Source: an uncultured SAR86 cluster bacterium (lineage in GTDB: Bacteria; Pseudomonadota; Gammaproteobacteria; Magnimaribacterales; D2472). Taken from it: a DNA stretch of 64,000 nt. Under the pieces are notes generated by a model. That model was not told where the DNA came from and did no database searches. It worked only from the letters and a program-made list of their open reading frames with translations. Location: contig CACIJE010000001.1 of the NCBI GenBank assembly GCA_902586925.1, forward strand, positions 458,104-522,103. The letters run 5' to 3'. The translations under genes were made by a program, and so were the position numbers. Below, piece by piece: positions 10,246 through 20,406 of the stretch (positions within the stretch are counted from its first letter, which is position 1; every line of letters begins with the position of its first letter).

Positions 10246-11727
10246 CTAAGAAGCTATTAACACCATAGCTAAAATTATAATTATACCAATACCAAATGCT
10301 CTATTAAGAAATTTTTGTTTAGATAATTGTATTTCTAAATCTTTAACTCTGCCATTGTTTGCATTCTTACTACTTGAATAACTTCTAATTTCATCAAGAG
10401 TTTCAAAAATGATAGCCGGTATTTCCGATGCTTTTAATAAAATATCCTCTTTATTTTCAACAATATAATCTTTCAACTTTAATGGACTAAATTGTTCATT
10501 TAACCAATTATCTAGATATGGTTCTGCAATACCCCAAAAATCAAGTTCAGGATATATTTGCCTGCCCATCCCCTCAATGTGGATCAGTGTTTTTTGAAGT
10601 AATACAAGCGAGGTTTGAAGAGATAAACCATATTGTCTTGTGCTTTGAAATAAATATAGGAGCAGCTTGCCAAATTCAATTTCAGATAATGGTTTTTCAA
10701 ATATAGGTTCACAACATGCTCTTAATGTATTTTCAAGCTCAATAGAGTTCGTACTGGAATTAACCCATCCAGAACTTATAAATAGATTAGCTAAGTTTTT
10801 ATAATTTTGTTTCAGAACAGACTGCAGCATCCTTGCTAGAATGTACCTTTCTTCGTTTGATAAGGATCCTGTTATTGCACAATCAACAGCAATATATCCT
10901 GGATTCTCTATATTTGCTTTTGAAACAAATATATTGCCAGGATGCATATCTGCGTGGAAGAAATTATCTCGAAATACCTGATTAAGAAAAATCATGACAC
11001 CATTTTCAGCAAGTAATTTTTTATCTATTCCATGTTTTTCAATCTGCTCAATATCTGTACATGGTATGCCATCTATCTTTTCAAGTACCATTACCTTTGA
11101 AGTAGTAAGATCCCAATATACTTCAGGTATATAAAGTTCATTAGAATCTATAAAATTCTTTCTAGTAAGATTTGTATTAGATGCCTCAAGCCTTAAATCA
11201 AGCTCTTTCATGATTGTAGATTGATAGTCAAGAACAACATCATTAGGCTTTAGACGATAACTTTCTTTATATAAATAAGAGAATATTTTTGCAGCTGCTT
11301 TTAGTAATCTTAGATTTCTCTTTACTTTTTTTTCTATATTTGGCCTGAGGACTTTTATAACTACCTGATTGCCATTTTTTAATACGGCTGAATGAACTTG
11401 AGCTAATGATGCTGCAGCCAAAGGCTCTTCATCAAACGACTCAAAAATATTTTCAATTGAATCACCCAGTTCAGACACAACTATCCTTTTAAGTATATCT
11501 ACTCTAAATGGTTTGCAATTATCAGTTAAAGTCTCTAACTCTTTTGCTGTTTTGGCATCAAGGATGTCAGTCCTTGTTGAAAGTAGCTGCCCAAATTTTG
11601 TAAATATCGGACCCATAGATTCTAGATATGATGCAAGCTTTACTCCGTTAGGTTTATAAAATACTCCTTTCTGCAATCCAATGGCGGACATTCTTAATAA
11701 CTCAAAAATAATAATGATAAAATTCAT
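10246..11727 (-). CDS. ubiB: Ubiquinone biosynthesis atypical kinase UbiB
   Basis: [46 protein letters not shown] (KxGQ and ADCK motifs). Confidence 0.95.
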   Translation of the reverse strand: MNFIIIIFELLRMSAIGLQKGVFYKPNGVKLASYLESMGPIFTKFGQLLSTRTDILDAKTAKELETLTDNCKPFRVDILKRIVVSELGDSIENIFESFDEEPLAAASLAQVHSAVLKNGNQVVIKVLRPNIEKKVKRNLRLLKAAAKIFSYLYKESYRLKPNDVVLDYQSTIMKELDLRLEASNTNLTRKNFIDSNELYIPEVYWDLTTSKVMVLEKIDGIPCTDIEQIEKHGIDKKLLAENGVMIFLNQVFRDNFFHADMHPGNIFVSKANIENPGYIAVDCAITGSLSNEERYILARMLQSVLKQNYKNLANLFISSGWVNSSTNSIELENTLRACCEPIFEKPLSEIEFGKLLLYLFQSTRQYGLSLQTSLVLLQKTLIHIEGMGRQIYPELDFWGIAEPYLDNWLNEQFSPLKLKDYIVENKEDILLKASEIPAIIFETLDEIRSYSSSKNANNGRVKDLEIQLSKQKFLNRAFGIGIIIILAMVLIAS

Positions 11728-12236
11728 ATTTGTTTTATTGCTTCTAACCTATCAAGTCTTATAGAAATATCTCGTAGCTTTTTTTGGATATTTACGTATT
11801 CATTATCTAAGTTTTTTTTGTCAGATGTAGAAAAAAGTTTTAATAAACTATAAACAAATGTTGAAGAGATGCTGCCAAAATACTTGTCAATTATATAAAC
11901 AATATCCACTTTTGATTTTAAGATAATATTTGCAAAAACTATTGCTTTTTCAGAATCACCATTAATTAAATTCTTATTAAGCTTTCTTGAAGCCAATAAA
12001 TTAAGTAATTCGGTCAGAGTTCCATTGATTTCAAATTGATGTTCATTTGCATGAAAAGAAATATGAGAATTCGTGCCATCGATCTTAATGTATATCTTTT
12101 TGTGCCCCTTTATATTGAGACAAAACTCTACAGGTGATATTTCATTAAGAGATTTCTTTAGAGAAGGTGATGACTCTTCAAGGTCACTTAAAAACTGAAT
12201 AAAAACTTTATTGAGATTAATCATTTCTAGCAACAT
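11724..12236 (-). CDS. ubiJ: UbiJ-like SCP2-domain ubiquinone accessory factor (divergent)
   Basis: Position between ubiE and ubiB; SCP2-like N-terminus; C-terminal coiled-coil IRLDRLEAIKQ. Confidence 0.75.
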   Translation of the reverse strand: MLLEMINLNKVFIQFLSDLEESSPSLKKSLNEISPVEFCLNIKGHKKIYIKIDGTNSHISFHANEHQFEINGTLTELLNLLASRKLNKNLINGDSEKAIVFANIILKSKVDIVYIIDKYFGSISSTFVYSLLKLFSTSDKKNLDNEYVNIQKKLRDISIRLDRLEAIKQI

Positions 12237-12966
12237 GAATGGCTACTATCCCATTAAGGAGATTGTAAAACTTACAGTCTTTAAATCCAGTCTTTAAGAC
12301 CATGCTTTTAAGAGATTCTTGATCTGGATGCATTCTTATTGATTCTGCAAGGTACTGATAGCTTTCAGAATCATTAGCAAATATTGATCCAAGCCTAGGA
12401 AGCACATTAAAAGAGTACCAATCATATACTTTTGAAAATAAGGGATTTATTGGCCTAGAAAATTCTAAAATTAACAGTTTCCCATTTTCAGATAAACATC
12501 TTTTCATCTCTAATAGACCTTTCTCTTTGTCTGTAAAGTTTCTTAAGCCAAATCCGACTGTTACTAAATCAAAAGAGTTATCCTTAAACGGTAAATTCTC
12601 GCCATTAAGCTGACAAAAAGAACAATTTGAATCGAAGCTTTCGTTAATTGCTCTATTTCTTCCTTCACTAAGCATATCAAAGTTAATGTCACTCATAAAA
12701 ATTGTTGTATTTGGATACTCTCTTGAAATCATTTTTGAAATATCTCCTGTGCCACTTGCAATGTCTAAAATGATATCTTTATCATCAATTGCAGCTAGTT
12801 CCACCATAATTTTTTTCCATAATCTATGCATTCCAAAGGACATAGCATCATTCATAATGTCATAGCTCTTCGATACTGAAGTAAAAACATCTCCAACAAA
12901 TTTACTTTTCTCAGCCTCATTAACTTCACGGTAGCCAAAATGCGTTTTTTTATTTGTATCTTTCAT
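12217..12966 (-). CDS. ubiE: Ubiquinone/menaquinone biosynthesis C-methyltransferase UbiE
   Basis: THFGYREVNEAEKSKFVGDVFTSVSKSYDIMNDAMSFGMHRLWK; LDIASGTGDI. Start likely MKDTNKK (~12966/12969) rather than ORF-track 13017. Confidence 0.95.
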   Translation of the reverse strand: MKDTNKKTHFGYREVNEAEKSKFVGDVFTSVSKSYDIMNDAMSFGMHRLWKKIMVELAAIDDKDIILDIASGTGDISKMISREYPNTTIFMSDINFDMLSEGRNRAINESFDSNCSFCQLNGENLPFKDNSFDLVTVGFGLRNFTDKEKGLLEMKRCLSENGKLLILEFSRPINPLFSKVYDWYSFNVLPRLGSIFANDSESYQYLAESIRMHPDQESLKSMVLKTGFKDCKFYNLLNGIVAIHVARND

Positions 12967-13819
12967 CATCTCTAAATTTAATGAAGTTATTGTATCTGCT
13001 TTGATTGATTTGACCATTATCCAAACACTTCATTACAAAACAACCTTCATTATTAATATGGTTGCAGTCTGAAAATTTACAATATTTTGAGGCATTTAGA
13101 ATTTCTTCAAAACCATAAATTATTTGTTCTTTTGGGTAGTTGTTTATCTGAATATCTCTCATCCCTGGTGAATCAATAATTTTTGTATTATTTTCTAACG
13201 CATAAAGTGATGACAAAGAAGTAGTATGAACCCCTTGATTATTTGATAGATTGTTGGTTTTTAGACTTTTACCAATAAGCCTAGATGTAAGTGAAGATTT
13301 GCCAGCGCCTGAGTTGCCAACAAAAAGAATAGATTTATTTTTTAGGAACTTTATAAGATAACTAATATTATCACCATATTTTGCTGAACAATTGATGATT
13401 GTAATATCGATTTTTCTATATACATCAAGTTTATCTTTGTATTCCTGATCTGATTCTAAATCCATCTTATTATTAATGATGAATGGCACAATATTTGATA
13501 ATTTTGACTTCAATATCCATTTATCAATAAATTCTAAAGAAGTCTTTGGACTTGGAGTTGCAATAATTCCAACATGACTTATATTTGCAGCAAACAGTTT
13601 ACTCTTATCTCCTTCTATTTTAGAAAGTTTAGTTTGCCTTTCGAGAATATTTAGAATTTTGCCTTTAAGAGCTTTACTATCTTGGATAATTTCTAATTCA
13701 ACATAGTCACCAACAACAATATTTTTTATTGCCATTGAGGAGACCTGGCCAAACTCTGTCTCAACCAGACAGCTATTTGAATAAAACTCTATTACTTGTC
13801 CAGTTTGAACTTTTTTCAT
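12950..13819 (-). CDS. rsgA: Ribosome small subunit-dependent GTPase RsgA
   Basis: Circularly permuted GTPase: NNKMDLE, VGNSGAGKSSLTSRLIG, DSPGMRDIQ; C-term Cys/His zinc region CKFSDCNHINNEGC. Start chosen at MKKVQTG to avoid overlap with orn. Confidence 0.94.
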   Translation of the reverse strand: MKKVQTGQVIEFYSNSCLVETEFGQVSSMAIKNIVVGDYVELEIIQDSKALKGKILNILERQTKLSKIEGDKSKLFAANISHVGIIATPSPKTSLEFIDKWILKSKLSNIVPFIINNKMDLESDQEYKDKLDVYRKIDITIINCSAKYGDNISYLIKFLKNKSILFVGNSGAGKSSLTSRLIGKSLKTNNLSNNQGVHTTSLSSLYALENNTKIIDSPGMRDIQINNYPKEQIIYGFEEILNASKYCKFSDCNHINNEGCFVMKCLDNGQINQSRYNNFIKFRDDERYK

Positions 13820-13860
13820 AATAGGAACAAAATACACTAAAGAAGCGATTATAAAAAGAT

Positions 13861-14409
13861 ATGAAAACTTTACAATCAAGAGATAACCTTATATGGATTG
13901 ACCTAGAGATGACTGGTTTAGATCCGAATAAAGAAAAAATTATTGAAATAGCCACATTAATAACTGATTCAGATCTTAATGTTATTTCTGAAGGCCCAAA
14001 TTTAATTATTTCACAACCAAAAGAAGTTCTTGATGAAATGGATGACTGGAATCAAAATCAGCATGGTTCGACTGGATTAATTGATGAAGTTATGAAAAGC
14101 GATATTACTGAACAGGTTGCAGAAATAGAAACCTTAGAATTTGTTTCTAAATATGTTGGTGAAAAGGCTTCTCCAATGTGTGGGAATACAGTTTCTCATG
14201 ACAGACGTTTTCTCTCAAAATACATGCCTAGGTTAGAAGCATACTTTAATTACAGGCATATAGATGTTTCCTCATTTAAAGAAGTTGCAGTTCGTTGGAT
14301 GAATGAAGCACAAACATATGAAAAAAAAGGCTCACATAGAGCACTTGGGGACATAAAAGAATCTGTTGAAGAATTAAGATTTTATAAAAAATTATTCATG
14401 TCAGAATAG
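13861..14409 (+). CDS. orn: Oligoribonuclease
   Basis: LIWIDLEMTGLDPNKEKIIEIATLITD; DEFYK-family motifs; HRALGDIKESVEELRFYK. Confidence 0.97.
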   Translation: MKTLQSRDNLIWIDLEMTGLDPNKEKIIEIATLITDSDLNVISEGPNLIISQPKEVLDEMDDWNQNQHGSTGLIDEVMKSDITEQVAEIETLEFVSKYVGEKASPMCGNTVSHDRRFLSKYMPRLEAYFNYRHIDVSSFKEVAVRWMNEAQTYEKKGSHRALGDIKESVEELRFYKKLFMSE

Positions 14410-14413
14410 AGAG

Positions 14414-14737
14414 CTATTTTTTGTTTGAAGGTTGTATATTGATTGGAAAAGGACTTATTTGACCTTTATTCTCTTTAATTTTAGCTTCGCCTGATTCATT
14501 CACTTGATCAATCCTTACAATCGAGTTAATAGGTATATAGCTTCTTTCAACCATTGAAAATTCATTTTTTAATTTTTCTGAGCTTGGATCTACAACTAGC
14601 TGTTTGTCTTTATTGAAGATATACTCTTCTACCTCGATAAACCCATACATATCACTTTGGTAAATTTGTTTCGCAAAAACTTCATAAATTTCACCAAGCT
14701 GAATGAAAATTATCTTGTAAACGCATTTTGTTTTCAT
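14414..14737 (-). CDS. DUF1820 family protein
   Basis: VYKIIFIQLGEIYEVFAKQIYQSDMYGFIEVEEYIF...VVDPSSEKLKNEF...SYIPINSIVRIDQV resembles DUF1820. Confidence 0.8.
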   Translation of the reverse strand: MKTKCVYKIIFIQLGEIYEVFAKQIYQSDMYGFIEVEEYIFNKDKQLVVDPSSEKLKNEFSMVERSYIPINSIVRIDQVNESGEAKIKENKGQISPFPINIQPSNKK

Positions 14738-14795
14738 AATACTTAATTATATGGGATTAAATTCAGAGAAATAAAGTTATAAATAGCTAATAAAA

Positions 14796-16121
14796 ATGAC
14801 AAAAAAATTATTTATAAAAACTCATGGCTGTCAGATGAACGAATATGATTCTGCAAAAATGTTTGATATTTTAAAAGAAAAAGAAAACTTTGAGCTCGCT
14901 AAAAACGAAGATGAGGCTGACCTTCTGATATTGAATACTTGCTCTATTAGAGAGAAGGCACAAGAAAAAGTGTTTCATCAGATAGGAAGATGGAGAAAAA
15001 TTAAGGACAAAAATCCTGATTTAAAAATAGCTATTGGTGGTTGTGTTGCATCTCAAGAAGGAGAAAATATTATTAAGAGAGCTCCCACTGTGGATATTGT
15101 TTTTGGTCCACAAACTCTTCATAAGCTGCCAGAATTATATGACGAAAAAAGCAAAACCAATCTTGATCAGATTGATGTATCTTTTCCAAAATTAGAAAAA
15201 TTCAATCATATGCTTGTTAATGGAACAGGGGAACCATCAGCATTTGTTTCAATCATTGAGGGATGCAATAAATATTGCTCCTTCTGTGTTGTTCCAAAAA
15301 CAAGAGGACATGAAGTATCTAGAAAAATTGAAGATATATTGAATGAGGTATCAGCTCTTGCAGAAAAAGGTACAAGAGAAATTCATTTGCTTGGCCAGAA
15401 CGTAAACAATTTTAAAGGTACTTATAAAGGTGAAAAGTCATCTTTAGCTAAATTAATAGAGCTAACAGCAAAAATTGATAATATTGAAAGAATTAGATAT
15501 ACAACCAGTCATCCTCATGAATTTAAAGATGACCTCGTAGAGGTTTATGACAGGGTGCCTGAACTTGTTAGCCATGTTCATCTACCTGTACAAAGTGGTT
15601 CAGATAGAATATTAAAATTAATGAGAAGAAGGTACAACATTGATAAATATCTTGGTCTTGTTAATAGAATAAGAGAAGTTAGACCAGATATGAGTTTTTC
15701 TTCAGATTTTATTATTGGCTTTCCTGGAGAAACAAATGATGACTTTTTAGATACTATGAACGTAATAAATGAAGTAAGATTTGACGAATCTTTTAGTTTT
15801 ATTTACAGCCCGAGACCAAATACAACTGCATCAGAGATGGAAGATAATGTTTCGAAGGAAGAAAAAAAAGAAAGATTAAATATTCTGCAAAGTAGAATTA
15901 ATCAACTTTCATTCGGGTACAGCAGAAAAAAAGTTGGAACAAATCAGAGTTGTTTGATATATGGACAGTCCAAGAGAGATCCTGGACAGCTTCAGGGAAG
16001 AACAATTTGTAATCGAGTAGTAAATTTTCCATCAAATGATATTGATTTAGTCGGACAATTGATTAATATTCAAATTAATGAAGCTCTTCCAAATTGTCTG
16101 AGAGGTAAATTACAGAATTAA
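14796..16121 (+). CDS. miaB: tRNA-2-methylthio-N6-dimethylallyladenosine synthase
   Basis: [15 protein letters not shown]; radical-SAM [12 protein letters not shown]-term TRAM. Confidence 0.97.
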   Translation: MTKKLFIKTHGCQMNEYDSAKMFDILKEKENFELAKNEDEADLLILNTCSIREKAQEKVFHQIGRWRKIKDKNPDLKIAIGGCVASQEGENIIKRAPTVDIVFGPQTLHKLPELYDEKSKTNLDQIDVSFPKLEKFNHMLVNGTGEPSAFVSIIEGCNKYCSFCVVPKTRGHEVSRKIEDILNEVSALAEKGTREIHLLGQNVNNFKGTYKGEKSSLAKLIELTAKIDNIERIRYTTSHPHEFKDDLVEVYDRVPELVSHVHLPVQSGSDRILKLMRRRYNIDKYLGLVNRIREVRPDMSFSSDFIIGFPGETNDDFLDTMNVINEVRFDESFSFIYSPRPNTTASEMEDNVSKEEKKERLNILQSRINQLSFGYSRKKVGTNQSCLIYGQSKRDPGQLQGRTICNRVVNFPSNDIDLVGQLINIQINEALPNCLRGKLQN

Positions 16122-17077
16122 TGCCAACTGATTCATCACTAAAAAATTTAGAATTGAAATCAAATGACGCTAATGTCATGGTTAGGTTTGTTGGTGAATT
16201 GAATGAAAATCTCAAATTTGTTGAAAAAACATTCAATGTTAAGATTTTTCAAAACGGCAATAATATTAAAATTCAAGGATCAAAGCAAAGTGTTGAACAA
16301 TCCGCAGATGCTTTAAGAAAAATTTATCATATCGCTGGCCAAGGAGAAGAAATTAATAAAGAAACCCTTCATTTATGTATTCAACAATCAGATGAAAAAA
16401 TTATGAATGATGTTAGGTTTAAGACTCCTAAAAAAAGTATTGTACCAAGGGGTAAAAATCAAAAAATTTATACTGATAATATTTTTAAATATGAAATAAA
16501 TTTTGGCATTGGACCAGCTGGCACAGGAAAAACATATTTAGCTGTCGCTGCTGCTGTTGATTATCTATTAAAAGAAAAGGTTGATAGGATTATCTTAATT
16601 CGACCAGCGGTTGAAGCTGGTGAGAAGCTTGGATTTCTTCCTGGAGACTTATCACAAAAAGTTGATCCTTATCTCCGCCCTCTTTATGACGCTTTATATG
16701 AAATGTGCGGTATTGAAAAAACAGAAAAGCTTATCGAGCGAGGCGCAGTTGAGATTGCTCCATTAGCTTACATGCGTGGAAGGACTTTAAATAATTCATT
16801 TATTATTGTTGATGAGAGTCAGAATACTACTAAAGAACAGATGAAAATGGTTTTAACAAGAATGGGTTTTGGCTCGCGTCTTGTAATTAATGGAGATCTA
16901 ACTCAAATTGATCTCCCAAAAAATATAAATTCGGGATTGTCAGATGCTATTGAGATTTTAAAGAATACTAAGGGCATTGGATTTACTAATTTTTTGTCAT
17001 CCGATGTTGTAAGACATCCCTTGGTTAAAAAAATTATAGATGCTTACAAATTTGTAGAAGATAAAATAGGTTTGTAA
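16121..17077 (+). CDS. ybeZ: PhoH-like ATPase (YbeZ)
   Basis: GIGPAGTGKTYLAVAAAVD; RPAVEAGEKLGFLPGDL; VDESQNTTKEQMKM; synteny miaB-ybeZ-ybeY. Confidence 0.96.
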   Translation: MPTDSSLKNLELKSNDANVMVRFVGELNENLKFVEKTFNVKIFQNGNNIKIQGSKQSVEQSADALRKIYHIAGQGEEINKETLHLCIQQSDEKIMNDVRFKTPKKSIVPRGKNQKIYTDNIFKYEINFGIGPAGTGKTYLAVAAAVDYLLKEKVDRIILIRPAVEAGEKLGFLPGDLSQKVDPYLRPLYDALYEMCGIEKTEKLIERGAVEIAPLAYMRGRTLNNSFIIVDESQNTTKEQMKMVLTRMGFGSRLVINGDLTQIDLPKNINSGLSDAIEILKNTKGIGFTNFLSSDVVRHPLVKKIIDAYKFVEDKIGL

Positions 17078-17078
17078 T

Positions 17079-17525
17079 TTGAGTCTCTATATCACAGTCA
17101 CAAAAGATTTTTCTTTAAGTAAAGAATTAGAAAATAAGCTTAATAAAGCTTTTCTATTTATTTGCAACGAGGAAGAAATTTCAAACAGTTCTGTAAATTT
17201 AAAAATTTTAAATAATACAGACATCCAAGAGCTAAATAAAAAATATAGAAAAATAAATAATCCAACAAACGTATTGTCTTTTACAAATGAAGATATTTCT
17301 AAGTCTATTACAGGAGATTTGGGTGATATAGCTATTAGTTATGAATATTTACAAAAAGAATCATATCAACAAAACAAAAAATTTGATGACCATTTTATTC
17401 ACATGTTAATACATGCCGTATATCATATATTAGGGTTTGATCATAAAAATGATGAAATGGCGAAACTCATGGAAAGTAAAGAAATTAAAATATTAAAAAA
17501 ATTAAACATCAATAATCCATATTAA
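17079..17525 (+). CDS. ybeY: Endoribonuclease YbeY (rRNA maturation)
   Basis: NVLSFTNED; GDLGDIAIS; HMLIHAVYHILGFDHKND (H3xH5xH). Confidence 0.95.
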   Translation: MSLYITVTKDFSLSKELENKLNKAFLFICNEEEISNSSVNLKILNNTDIQELNKKYRKINNPTNVLSFTNEDISKSITGDLGDIAISYEYLQKESYQQNKKFDDHFIHMLIHAVYHILGFDHKNDEMAKLMESKEIKILKKLNINNPY

Positions 17526-17528
17526 TTA

Positions 17529-18383
17529 ATGAACGAAAAACAAAATCAAGAAGAAGCTCAGCCTCCGTCGGGAATTATCGGCAAACTAAAAAAATACTTT
17601 AGAAATCCATTTTTCATAAAAACTCAAAGCGTTTCTGAGGTTACTGACTTTTTGAAGGACGCAGCTGAGCAAAAAATTATTGATAAAGAAGCAGAGTCAA
17701 TTGCAACTAAAGCAATTAAATTGGGAGATATTACAGTCAAAGAGATAATGATTCCAAAAGTCGACATGGTTACTGTTCAAATAAAAGAGGATACAGATGA
17801 CATTATTAAGAAAATTATAGACTCTGGTCATTCTAGATATCCTGTACTGGGTGATGAAAGAAATGAGGTCGTTGGAATATTGTTAGCTAAGGACATATTA
17901 CCGAAACTTTTCAAAGGAATGAAAGACTTTGATATAAATGAAATGTTAAGAGATCCAAATGTAGTCCCAGAGACAAAAAAAGCAGATTCCTTGCTAGAAG
18001 AATTTAAACAAGATAGATCACATTTGGCAGTTGTAATAGATGAATATGGAGAAATTTGTGGATTGATAACAATTGAGGATATTTTAGAGGAGCTTGTTGG
18101 CGAAATAGAAGACGAACATGACATTGATGAGGAAGAAATTATAGAAATAGCTAAAAAAACATATAGTGTTGATGCAAAAATAGAACTCGAGGAGTTTATA
18201 AACTATTTTCAGATAAACATAGATCCTTTATCGATAGACGCAGAAACGTTAGGAGGATTTTTTATCTCTAAATTTGGTGTTCTTCCTAAACTTGGAGACA
18301 AGATTCAAATAGATAATATTACTGTTAAAGTTTCTGACACTGATAATCGTAGAATAAAGAAATTCATAGTTTCTCTAAATTAA
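17529..18383 (+). CDS. corC: CorC/HlyC-family transporter-associated CBS domain protein
   Basis: IMIPKVDMVTV; SRYPVLGDERNEVVGILLAKDILP; DEYGEICGLITIEDILEELVGEIEDEHD. Confidence 0.94.
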   Translation: MNEKQNQEEAQPPSGIIGKLKKYFRNPFFIKTQSVSEVTDFLKDAAEQKIIDKEAESIATKAIKLGDITVKEIMIPKVDMVTVQIKEDTDDIIKKIIDSGHSRYPVLGDERNEVVGILLAKDILPKLFKGMKDFDINEMLRDPNVVPETKKADSLLEEFKQDRSHLAVVIDEYGEICGLITIEDILEELVGEIEDEHDIDEEEIIEIAKKTYSVDAKIELEEFINYFQINIDPLSIDAETLGGFFISKFGVLPKLGDKIQIDNITVKVSDTDNRRIKKFIVSLN

Positions 18384-19873
18384 TGAAAATAAAAGAACTT
18401 ATCATGCCTTTTTTATTTGGTTTGATAGGTATTTTTGCATTTTCCCCCTTCTCTATTAAATTTTTAATATATTTGTCATACGCATATTTAATTCACCTAG
18501 TTTTATTTTCTAAGACATCAACATTGTCCAAAATATTCGCTTGGGGAATAGGCCATTGGGGATTCGGTATGTCATGGATAATAGTAAGTATTTACTATTA
18601 TGGAGAAACCCATATCTTTGGAGCTTTATTAATTTTTATTTTCTTAATAATTTTATTAACAATTGTATTTACTTGTCCTATATACCTCATAAGAAAACTA
18701 TCAAAATTTGTCTTTTTCAATAACATAATTACAAAAACTTTATATGTTTCATCTTTTATATTATTGATTGAGCTTACTAAATATCACTTTCTAAATGGTG
18801 TGCCATGGCTAATACCTGGTAACATTTTTCTAGATACTTATTTTCAAAATATTTATGACTATTTAGGAGTATCTTTTGCTTCCTTTACAATATATTTATT
18901 ATGTTCCCTTTTAGTTTTTAATATTGATAATAAGGCTATATATCCGATAGCACTCTTAATAGTTGTTAGCGTTATTCCAGAATCAAAAGTAGTTGATGAT
19001 GAAGTTAACTATGCTGTTTCAATAATACAACCATCATCAGATCCTTTTTTAAAATATGACGAGAATTATTCAAATAAAATAGAAGAAAATCTCATTGATT
19101 TGATTAATAAGACTTCGCTTGAAAGCAAAGTAATAGTTTTGCCAGAAGCTGAACTCCCATATGCTCTTCAAGACACAAGATTTAAAAATTTTCTTAATTC
19201 ACTACCTCATTCTAAACAAATTATCATGGGTGCATGGAGTTATGATGATTATAAACTTTACAATACTGTTTATAGCTCTAAATATGGTGATATATATAAA
19301 AAAAGACATTTAGTACCATTTGGCGAATATATACCTTTTTTTTCGTTTCTACGTGGTCTTATTGATTTTTTTGACTTGCCAATGTCAAACGTTGAAAAAG
19401 GCCCTAAAAGTCAGTTAAACATTGATTCTGTGAGAAATAATGATGGGAACCCATCAAAATTTGGCGGTATTGCAACACCAATATGTTTTGACATTGCATT
19501 TGGAAACACAGTCAGAAAAATGAACAAAAGTTCACTATATATGATAAATGTATCTAATGATACATGGTTTGGCAGGTCAATAGGTCCTCATCATCATTTA
19601 AGTATTGCAAGAATAAGAGCTATAGAAAATAACAGATGGATAATAAGAGCAGCCAATGACGGTTACTCAGCAATTATTGCAAATAATGGAACAATAGTTG
19701 ATTATTTGGATAAAGAAAGTAGAGGCGTTATCAATAGTAAAATTAATAATACTATGAAAGAAAGAACATTTTTTAACAAATATGGCTATGCTATACCTTA
19801 TTTTATAGTTTTTTTACTTATATTATGGCAATCTTACGGACTATATGTTTATTTTAATAAAAAATACTCTTAA
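18383..19873 (+). CDS. lnt: Apolipoprotein N-acyltransferase
   Basis: Polytopic N-term + nitrilase domain (VLPEAELPYA, KRHLVPFGEYIPF, CFDIAFGN, NVSNDTWFG); after corC. Confidence 0.95.
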   Translation: MKIKELIMPFLFGLIGIFAFSPFSIKFLIYLSYAYLIHLVLFSKTSTLSKIFAWGIGHWGFGMSWIIVSIYYYGETHIFGALLIFIFLIILLTIVFTCPIYLIRKLSKFVFFNNIITKTLYVSSFILLIELTKYHFLNGVPWLIPGNIFLDTYFQNIYDYLGVSFASFTIYLLCSLLVFNIDNKAIYPIALLIVVSVIPESKVVDDEVNYAVSIIQPSSDPFLKYDENYSNKIEENLIDLINKTSLESKVIVLPEAELPYALQDTRFKNFLNSLPHSKQIIMGAWSYDDYKLYNTVYSSKYGDIYKKRHLVPFGEYIPFFSFLRGLIDFFDLPMSNVEKGPKSQLNIDSVRNNDGNPSKFGGIATPICFDIAFGNTVRKMNKSSLYMINVSNDTWFGRSIGPHHHLSIARIRAIENNRWIIRAANDGYSAIIANNGTIVDYLDKESRGVINSKINNTMKERTFFNKYGYAIPYFIVFLLILWQSYGLYVYFNKKYS

Positions 19874-20405
19874 AAAAACTTTTTTTATATTTATATCATT
19901 AAATTGTCTTGCATTAGATATAAATAATACTGAATTGATTATTGATATATCTGAGCAGCGCTTATATCTTAAAGAAAATAACAAAATTACAGAAAGCTTT
20001 CCTATCTCTAGCTCTAAATATGGCGAGGGCAGCATTGTTAACAGCCTTAAAACACCTTTAGGAATGCATGAAATTAAAGAGAAAATAGGAGATAGTGTTA
20101 TTAAAAATACTATATTTATATCAAGAATTAATACACAAAGGCTTGCTGAAATAATATCTAATGATATTGACTCACAAAATGATTATGTAACATCAAGAAT
20201 ACTTTGGCTTTCAGGCCTAGAAGATGGAAAGAATAGAGGTCCAGGAATAGATTCTTACAGTAGATACATATATATTCATGGAACTCAAGAGGAGGGCCTT
20301 ATTGGACAGAAAGCATCTGATGGGTGCATAAGAATGTTCAACGATGATGTTATATACTTGTACAAAAAGGTATCAAAAGGGACAAAAGTTTATATTAAAG
20401 CTTGA
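19845..20405 (+). CDS. L,D-transpeptidase (YkuD) family protein
   Basis: IIDISEQRLYLKENN; YIHGTQEEGLIGQKASDGCIRMFNDD catalytic HG...S.GC.R motif; signal-like N-term. Confidence 0.9.
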   Translation: MFILIKNTLKKTFFIFISLNCLALDINNTELIIDISEQRLYLKENNKITESFPISSSKYGEGSIVNSLKTPLGMHEIKEKIGDSVIKNTIFISRINTQRLAEIISNDIDSQNDYVTSRILWLSGLEDGKNRGPGIDSYSRYIYIHGTQEEGLIGQKASDGCIRMFNDDVIYLYKKVSKGTKVYIKA

Positions 20406-20406
20406 T

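Noticed and set aside
10059-10268. Plus-strand 69-aa ORF in the tatB-tatA region
   Set aside because: Antisense to clear tatA/tatB coding sequence.
12967-13017. Upstream extension of UbiE (MVKSIKADTITSLNLEM)
   Set aside because: Lies within rsgA 3' coding region; canonical UbiE starts near MKDTNKKTHFGY.
13773-13955. Minus-strand 60-aa ORF between rsgA and orn
   Set aside because: Overlaps orn start and rsgA start out of frame; not protein-like.
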